Under the pieces are notes generated by a model. It ran no database searches, was not told the origin of the DNA, and saw only the letters and a list, made by a program, of their open reading frames with translations. Below are positions 58,929 through 64,000 of a DNA stretch of 64,000 nt, piece by piece. How positions within the stretch are numbered: the stretch's first letter is position 1; each line of letters opens with the position of its first letter. Both the position numbers and the translations under genes were made by a program. Source of the stretch: PALSA-911 sp963743035. Its GTDB lineage: Bacteria > Pseudomonadota > Alphaproteobacteria > Acetobacterales > Acetobacteraceae. The stretch covers positions 434,001-498,000 of the forward strand of contig CAVUOB010000004.1 of NCBI GenBank assembly GCA_963743035.1. The letters are read 5' to 3'.

Positions 58929-60803
58929 ATGCCCGGAAGTGGAACAAGGCCCATGGAAGCTCAGCTCTGGTTTGCTGGGCATGTGCCCGCCCGGCTGACC
59001 AACGTGCAACCGCGCAGCGGCGCCGCCGCGCCGCTGCAGGCATTCTTCCTGCTGGCCGCGGGCACGGCCTGCTGGTTTGCCGGCACGGAGCAGGCGGAAG
59101 CCTTTCCGCTGACGGATGCCCTCACCCCGTCCATCCTGGCGCCGCCGACCGAAGGCACGACCGGTGCGCCCGGTACCACGACGGGCACCACGCCCGGCGT
59201 ATCCACCGAGCCGACGGACCTGACGGCGCAGATCGGCCCGCCCGGGACGTTTTCCGGCGCCCCCTCGCCGGGCTGGACCTTCACGCCGCGCATCCAGGCG
59301 CAGACCAGCTACAACAGCAACGTGCTGGCCACGCATTCGGACCCGCGCTGGGACTGGGTCAACTACATCACGCCCGGGCTGACGATACAGGGCAACACCG
59401 AGCGCGTGCAGGCCCGGTTCGACTATGCGCCGACGCTGGGCCTGTATGCGCGCACGCCCAACCTGAATTTCCTCGGGCAGAACTTCACCGGCAACGGCTC
59501 GATCGCCTTCGTACCGGATCTGTTCTACATGGATGTGCGCGGCGTCGCCGGCGTGCAGCCGAGGAACGGCAGCGGCTTCGGCAATTCCGCGCTCGGGGCG
59601 CCGGGCGCCTCGACCGGCCTGCCGCCGACCCAGTTGACCCAGGCGGCGTCCGCCTCGATCACGCCCTATTTGCTGCACCGGTTCGAGGATTACGGCACCG
59701 GCAAGATCGGCTATTCCTTCAACGCGTCCAACAACCGCCCGGTCACCGGCTTCGGGACATTGCCGTTCATCGGCTCCTCCGGTTCCGCGAGTTCCATCAG
59801 CTCGGCGAGCGCGGCCCAGCAGGCGGCGCTGAACCAGTTCAACAATTCGGGTCTGCTCGACCAGAGCTCCAACCTGATCACCAACCAGGAAATCGCGCAG
59901 TTCGAGACCGGCGAGTTTCTCGGCCGGTTCAAGAACCTGACCATTGCCTCCGGCAACCAGTACGGCGGCAATACCAGCACGCAGAACGGCTACCAGTATA
60001 CCTTCAACAACCAGCTCGGCTATGCGGTGACGCGGCAGATCACCGTCTTCGGTGCGCTCGGCTACGAGAATATCCACTACCAGGGCGTGCCGCCGACCAA
60101 CATCAACGACATGACCTGGCAGGTCGGCACCACGCTGCTGCCGAATGCCGACAGCTCGATCACGCTGGGCTACGGGCACCAGTACGGCATCGACGCGTTT
60201 CTGGTGAACGGCGCCTATCAGGTCACGCCCCGCTTCCGCGTCAGTGTTTCCTACAACACCGGCATCGGCAACGGGTTGTCCGATTTGCAGAACAACGTGG
60301 CGATCTCCGACGTCAACCAGTACGGCTATCAGGTCAATGCGTTGACCGGGGCGCCGCTGTTCAACAGCGCCGGCGTGGTCGGGTCGAACTCCAATCTCTA
60401 CCGGTCCAAGACGTTGTCGGCCACCGCGACCCTGACCCTGGACCGCGACGTGATCACCGCGTCGGTCTTCGTTTCCGATCAGCAATTGCTGGCCACCACC
60501 CAGGCCAATGCCGGCCTGTCCACCGCCAGCAGCACCTCGACCACGGCGCAGGGCAGCTGGACGCATGAATTGACCCCGGTCCTGTCGTCGATCGTGTCGG
60601 CGGCCTACACCACGCAGCCGAGCCAGAGCACGGCGGTGTCGGGGACCCAGACGACGTTGAACGCCAACCTGATCCTCCAGTATCAGTTCTCCAACACCCT
60701 GACGGGATCGGCGCAATACGCCTATTACGAGCGCGACTCCCCCTTCACCATCCTGTCGTTTACGCAGAACGTCTTTCTTCTTGGTCTGACCAAGACTTTT
60801 TGA
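58929..60803 (+). CDS. Outer-membrane beta-barrel protein of the XrtA exopolysaccharide locus
   Basis: 624 residues. ATG 58929 is used; ATG 58953 is an alternative. A hydrophobic stretch near 37-58 (AFFLLAAGTACWFAGTEQAE) acts as signal sequence, then a Thr/Pro/Gly-rich stretch. The remainder is alternating amphipathic beta strands with many Asn, Gln, Ser, Thr and Tyr (FTPRIQAQTSYNSNVLATHS), ending YYERDSPFTILSFTQNVFLL and GLTKTF, a terminal aromatic typical of barrels. It occupies the position of the XrtA-associated outer-membrane family. The likely role is polymer passage or anchoring; this is by position. Confidence 0.82.
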   Translation: MPGSGTRPMEAQLWFAGHVPARLTNVQPRSGAAAPLQAFFLLAAGTACWFAGTEQAEAFPLTDALTPSILAPPTEGTTGAPGTTTGTTPGVSTEPTDLTAQIGPPGTFSGAPSPGWTFTPRIQAQTSYNSNVLATHSDPRWDWVNYITPGLTIQGNTERVQARFDYAPTLGLYARTPNLNFLGQNFTGNGSIAFVPDLFYMDVRGVAGVQPRNGSGFGNSALGAPGASTGLPPTQLTQAASASITPYLLHRFEDYGTGKIGYSFNASNNRPVTGFGTLPFIGSSGSASSISSASAAQQAALNQFNNSGLLDQSSNLITNQEIAQFETGEFLGRFKNLTIASGNQYGGNTSTQNGYQYTFNNQLGYAVTRQITVFGALGYENIHYQGVPPTNINDMTWQVGTTLLPNADSSITLGYGHQYGIDAFLVNGAYQVTPRFRVSVSYNTGIGNGLSDLQNNVAISDVNQYGYQVNALTGAPLFNSAGVVGSNSNLYRSKTLSATATLTLDRDVITASVFVSDQQLLATTQANAGLSTASSTSTTAQGSWTHELTPVLSSIVSAAYTTQPSQSTAVSGTQTTLNANLILQYQFSNTLTGSAQYAYYERDSPFTILSFTQNVFLLGLTKTF

Positions 60804-60813
60804 CTGAAATCCA

Positions 60814-61842
60814 GTGTACGAGACATATTACAGGCTCAGCGGCATACCGTTCCAGTTGACGCCGGACAGCCGCTTCTTCTTCGGCAGCAGCGGGCATAGC
60901 CGCGCCATCTCGCACCTGATCTACGGCTTGTCGCAGGCCGAGGGCTTCATCATCATCACCGGCGAGGTCGGGGCGGGCAAGACCACGCTGGTCGAGCAGC
61001 TCTGGTCCCAGCTCGACCGGCAGACCTATGTGATCTCCCGCGTGGTGACGACGCAGGTCTCCGGCGACGACCTGATGCGCCTGGCGCTCGGCGGCTTCGG
61101 GATCGATGCGCAGGGCGCCGACAAATCGGCGCTGCTGCAGCGCTTCCAGCAGATGGTGCAGGCCAATCACGTGGCCGGACGGCGCTGCCTGCTGGTGGTG
61201 GACGAGGTGCAGAACCTGTCCTTCGCCGCCCTCGAGGAGCTGCGCATGCTCTCCAACATCACCGTGGACGGGCACGCCTCGCTGCAGACCATCCTGCTCG
61301 GCCAGCCGCAGTTCCGCCCGATGCTGGCCAGCCCCGATCTGGAGCAGCTGCGCCAGCGCGTGCTCGCCTCCTACCATCTCGGGCCGCTCAGCGAGGCGGA
61401 AACCCGCGCCTATATCGAGCACCGCATGCGCACGGTCGGCTGGACCGGCGAGAACCCGTACTGGGACGACGGGGCGTTCGCCACGGTGTTCCGCAACACG
61501 CTGGGAATTCCACGCAAGATTAACACTTTGTGCTCCCGGGTACTGCTCTATGGCGCCCTGGAACAGGCGAGCACGATCACCGGATCGATGGTCGAGGACA
61601 CCGCGAGGGAACTGCACCAGGATCTCGGCGGGACGCTGCATCTCGGCGGCGGCATCCATGCCGCACCGGGCGCGGCGCACCACCCGGCGGGGGCCGATAC
61701 CGGGGTCTTCGCGCGCGGTGGCGCGGCGGATACCGGGCTGATGCGGCGGCTCGAACTGGTGGAACAGGGATTGGCGCGGCAGGAACGGGCGTTCCGCCGG
61801 CTGATGGAGATGATGAGCACGCTGGTAGAGCAACCGAGGTGA
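60814..61842 (+). CDS. XrtA-associated AAA ATPase (ExeA-like)
   Basis: 342 residues from GTG 60814, giving the family opening YETYYRLSGIPFQLTPDSRF (canonical MYxxFYGLxxxPFxLTPD). Walker A is ITGEVGAGKTTLVEQL (~48-63), Walker B is CLLVVDEVQNLSFAALEELR, and sensor residues follow in QTILLGQPQF. A Gly/Ala-rich linker (~270-305) leads to a C-terminal helix. The paralogue ExeA energises pseudopilus-type secretion; in XrtA loci the exact task is unknown. It overlaps the region preceding the deacetylase start. Confidence 0.9.
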   Translation: MYETYYRLSGIPFQLTPDSRFFFGSSGHSRAISHLIYGLSQAEGFIIITGEVGAGKTTLVEQLWSQLDRQTYVISRVVTTQVSGDDLMRLALGGFGIDAQGADKSALLQRFQQMVQANHVAGRRCLLVVDEVQNLSFAALEELRMLSNITVDGHASLQTILLGQPQFRPMLASPDLEQLRQRVLASYHLGPLSEAETRAYIEHRMRTVGWTGENPYWDDGAFATVFRNTLGIPRKINTLCSRVLLYGALEQASTITGSMVEDTARELHQDLGGTLHLGGGIHAAPGAAHHPAGADTGVFARGGAADTGLMRRLELVEQGLARQERAFRRLMEMMSTLVEQPR

Positions 61843-61847
61843 ACGCC

Positions 61848-62798
61848 ATGCCGCCCCCGCCGCCGGGCAGGACGGGGACGTCGAACGGCGTCCAGCCGTC
61901 CGTCGCGGATGCCGCAGCCGATGCCGCTGGGCGCATCCGCAATGCCATGACCGTGGATGTCGAGGATTACTACCAGGTCCAGGCCTTCGCCGGCTGCGTC
62001 TCCCGGCAGGACTGGGACGGCATGGCCTCTCGTGTGGAACGGAATACCGACCGGCTGCTGGCGCAGTTCGAGCGCGCCGGGGTGACCGGGACGTTCTTCA
62101 CGCTCGGCTGCGTGGCCAGGCGCCATCCGCAGATGGTCCGCCGGATCGTCGCCGCCGGCCATGAACTCGCCAGCCATGGCTGGGAGCACATCCTGGTGCA
62201 TGACCAGGCGCCCGAAGCCTTCGCCGCCGACGTGCGCAAGACCAAGCTTCTGCTGGAGGATCTCGGCGGCGTCGCGGTCACCGGCTATCGCGCGGCGACG
62301 TTCTCGATCGGCAAGCGCACGCCCTGGGCGTTCGACGTGCTGGCTGGCGAAGGCTACCGCTACAGCTCCAGCATCTATCCGGTGCGCCACGACCTCTATG
62401 GCATGCCCGACGCGCCGCGCACCCCGTTCCGCCCCGCCGGCGGGGCATTATGGGAAATCCCGATGACCACGCTGCGCGTGATGCAGCGGAACCTGCCCTG
62501 CTCCGGCGGCGGCTATTTCCGGCTGCTGCCGTACTGGCTGTTTCGCCTGGCGCTGTCGCGCGTCAACCGGGGCGAGGGCTGGCCGGGCATCTTCTATCTG
62601 CACCCCTGGGAGATCGACCCGGACCAGCCGCGCATCCATGCGGCCGGGCGGCTGTCCAAATTCAGGCATTACGTCAATCTGGGCCGGACCGAGGGACGCC
62701 TGGACCGGCTGTTGCGGGATTTTGCCTGGGATCGCATGGACCGGGTGTATGCAGGCATACTCACGCCTCCCGAACCGGAGCCTGCCGTCACCGCCTGA
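61848..62798 (+). CDS. XrtA-associated polysaccharide deacetylase
   Basis: 316 residues from ATG 61848, with GAGGTGA eight bases upstream inside the ATPase stop; GTG 61839 is a less likely start. After a Pro-rich lead, AMTVDVEDYYQVQAFAGCVS gives the Asp-Glu-Asp metal/catalytic motif. HELASHGWEHILVHDQAPEA has the HxxxH zinc histidines, GYRAATFSIGKRTPWAFDVL the third motif, and a C-terminal DUF3473-like part (FYLHPWEIDPDQPRIHAAGR) completes the family. It probably removes acetyl groups from the exopolysaccharide. It is intact. Confidence 0.92.
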   Translation: MPPPPPGRTGTSNGVQPSVADAAADAAGRIRNAMTVDVEDYYQVQAFAGCVSRQDWDGMASRVERNTDRLLAQFERAGVTGTFFTLGCVARRHPQMVRRIVAAGHELASHGWEHILVHDQAPEAFAADVRKTKLLLEDLGGVAVTGYRAATFSIGKRTPWAFDVLAGEGYRYSSSIYPVRHDLYGMPDAPRTPFRPAGGALWEIPMTTLRVMQRNLPCSGGGYFRLLPYWLFRLALSRVNRGEGWPGIFYLHPWEIDPDQPRIHAAGRLSKFRHYVNLGRTEGRLDRLLRDFAWDRMDRVYAGILTPPEPEPAVTA

Positions 62799-62872
62799 GA
62801 TCGCTGCCCGCGCTCCAATCCCAGCCCACGCTCCAGTCTGCCCGCGCCCCTGTCCGCCGGAAAACGCCCCAT

Positions 62873-63905
62873 ATGACGCTCGCCTTGAGACCGCTCGATC
62901 CCGCACGCGAACCGGCCTGGGACGCATTCGTGCACGCGATGCCGGATGGCAGTTTTTTTCATCGCGCCGCCTGGGCGCGGGTGATCGGGCAGGCTTTCGG
63001 CCACCGGCCGCATTACACACTGGCGGAGCGCGACGGCGCGATCGTCGGCATCCTGCCCTTGGCCCAGGTGAAGACCGCGCTGTTCGGCAACACGCTGATA
63101 TCGGTGCCGTTCTGCGTCTATGGCGGCGTCGCTGGCGGCGGACCGGGAGACGCGCGAGGCGCTCGAGGCCCATGCCGCGGCGCTGATGGAACGGACCGGG
63201 GCCTCGGCGGTGGAAATGCGCTACCGCGAGCCGGTGGAAAGCGACTGGCTGACCCGGCCGGACCTGTACGTGACCTTCCGCAAGCCGATCGACGCCGATA
63301 ACGAGAAGAACATGAAGGCCATCCCGCGCAAGCAGCGGGCCATGGTGCGCAAGGGCATCCAGAACGGGCTGCAATCGGTCTGCGACCAGAACGTGGACGC
63401 GCTGCACCGGGTCTATGCCGAGAGCGTGCGCAATCTCGGCACCCCGGTGTTCGCGAAGAAATATTTCCGCATCCTGGCCGAGGCGTTCCGCGACTGCCTG
63501 GATGTCGTCACCATCCTGGACCAGGACACCCCGCTCGCCGCGGTGATGAACTTCTATTTTCGCGACGAGGTGCTGCCCTATTACGGCGGCGGCACGCTCG
63601 GCGCGCGCACCCGGGCCGCGAACGACTTCATGTACTGGGAAGTGATGCGCCGCGCCGCCGAACGGGGCTGCCGGCTGTTCGATTTCGGCCGCAGCAAGAT
63701 CGGCACCGGCGCCTATTCCTTCAAGCACAACTGGGGCTTCGAGCCGGCGCCGCTGCATTATCGCTTCAAGCTGCGGCCGGGAGCGGCTATTCCGGACCAC
63801 AATCCGATGAACCCGAAATACCGGCTGTTCATCCAGGCTTGGAAGCGGCTGCCGCTGCCGGTGGCCAATGTGATCGGGCCGCATATCGTGCGCGGCATCG
63901 GCTGA
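62873..63905 (+). pseudogene. XrtA-system FemAB-like protein, frameshifted
   Basis: From ATG 62873 the frame reads MTLALRPLDPAREPAWDAFV and SFFHRAAWARVIGQAFGHRP up to VPFCVYGGVAG, then runs out of frame near 63132. The next frame carries the remainder (ADRETREALEAHAAALMERT, RMVRKGIQ-like helix AIPRKQRAMVRKGIQNGLQS, RLFDFGRSKIGTGAYSFKHN). Removing one G near 63132 gives YGGVAAADRETREAL, the order expected of the family, and ~343 residues. FemAB-like proteins of XrtA loci have the GNAT fold; their substrate is unknown. As with the chain-length gene, a real mutation or a sequence error are both possible. Confidence 0.85.
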
Positions 63906-63981
63906 GGCGCGGGGGACAGACGATGACTGAGACGCCTGACACGGCTCGACGCACCGAAATGCCGATCGCGGGAGCGCGGCC

Positions 63982-64000
63982 ATGAGCATGCCCGCAACGC
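63982..64000 (+). CDS. Possible start of the next gene, cut by the window edge
   Basis: An ATG at 63982 (MSMPAT...) has GGGAG seven bases upstream and overlaps the stop of a 20-codon frame that begins at 63923. In XrtA loci further glycosyltransferase, asparagine-synthase-like or exosortase genes usually follow FemAB. Only six codons are visible, so nothing can be said about its product. Confidence 0.3.

Overview
The window is GC-rich DNA with tightly packed genes, many four-base ATGA/GTGA overlaps, and both ATG and GTG/TTG starts. Gene content points to an alphaproteobacterium of the Rhodospirillales/Acetobacteraceae type: an fds-type NAD-linked formate dehydrogenase, a CYP153-like P450, many CoA-ester enzymes, a fused-permease iron-type ABC importer and an XrtA (PEP-CTERM-type) exopolysaccharide locus. 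This placement is inferred from gene content; no rRNA is present to confirm it.

Left part (1-15.4 kb). A secreted TPR protein runs off the left edge. A CYP153-like P450 follows, then an alpha/beta hydrolase lacking the usual nucleophile. A LysR regulator precedes a complete fdsG-fdsB-fdsA-fdsC-fdsD operon for molybdenum-dependent formate oxidation; a textbook LysR box (ATAG-N7-CTAT) lies between regulator and operon. An FAD amine-oxidase-type enzyme, a nitroreductase and an acyl-CoA synthetase follow.

Middle part (15.4-41.8 kb). A Tat-exported epoxide-hydrolase-like protein sits between the intact acyl-CoA synthetase gene and a truncated, internally deleted duplicate of it. Next come an AraC regulator and a membrane LOV-GGDEF-EAL protein (a probable blue-light-controlled c-di-GMP phosphodiesterase), whose 3' end overlaps a convergent PsiE-family gene. 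Then follow a 2-methylacyl-CoA racemase-like enzyme, an M23-like protein with an altered metal site, SDR and luciferase-like oxidoreductases, a three-gene 2-oxoacid:ferredoxin oxidoreductase operon, a glycosyltransferase, and a catabolic-looking cluster (amidohydrolase, CoA transferase, enoyl-CoA hydratase, SDR). A two-subunit CoA transferase and a GNAT gene follow a perfect FNR/FixK-type palindrome. A 532-residue protein of unrecognised family and a CelD-like acyltransferase end this part.

Right part (42-64 kb). A deacetylase-like domain is fused to an NHL beta-propeller. A methyltransferase gene lies between an intact Rieske gene and a short remnant copy of that gene's 3' end, the same layout as the hydrolase insertion. 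A three-gene ABC importer follows. From 50.3 kb to the edge lies an XrtA-type exopolysaccharide locus: TPR protein PrsT and a sugar transferase on the minus strand; then, on the plus strand after a tRNA-like element, an export lipoprotein, chain-length protein, tyrosine autokinase, outer-membrane protein, AAA ATPase, polysaccharide deacetylase and FemAB-like protein. The chain-length and FemAB genes each carry an apparent single extra base that shifts the frame; both read as full-length family members if one base is removed. The exosortase itself and any PEP-CTERM substrate are not in the window.
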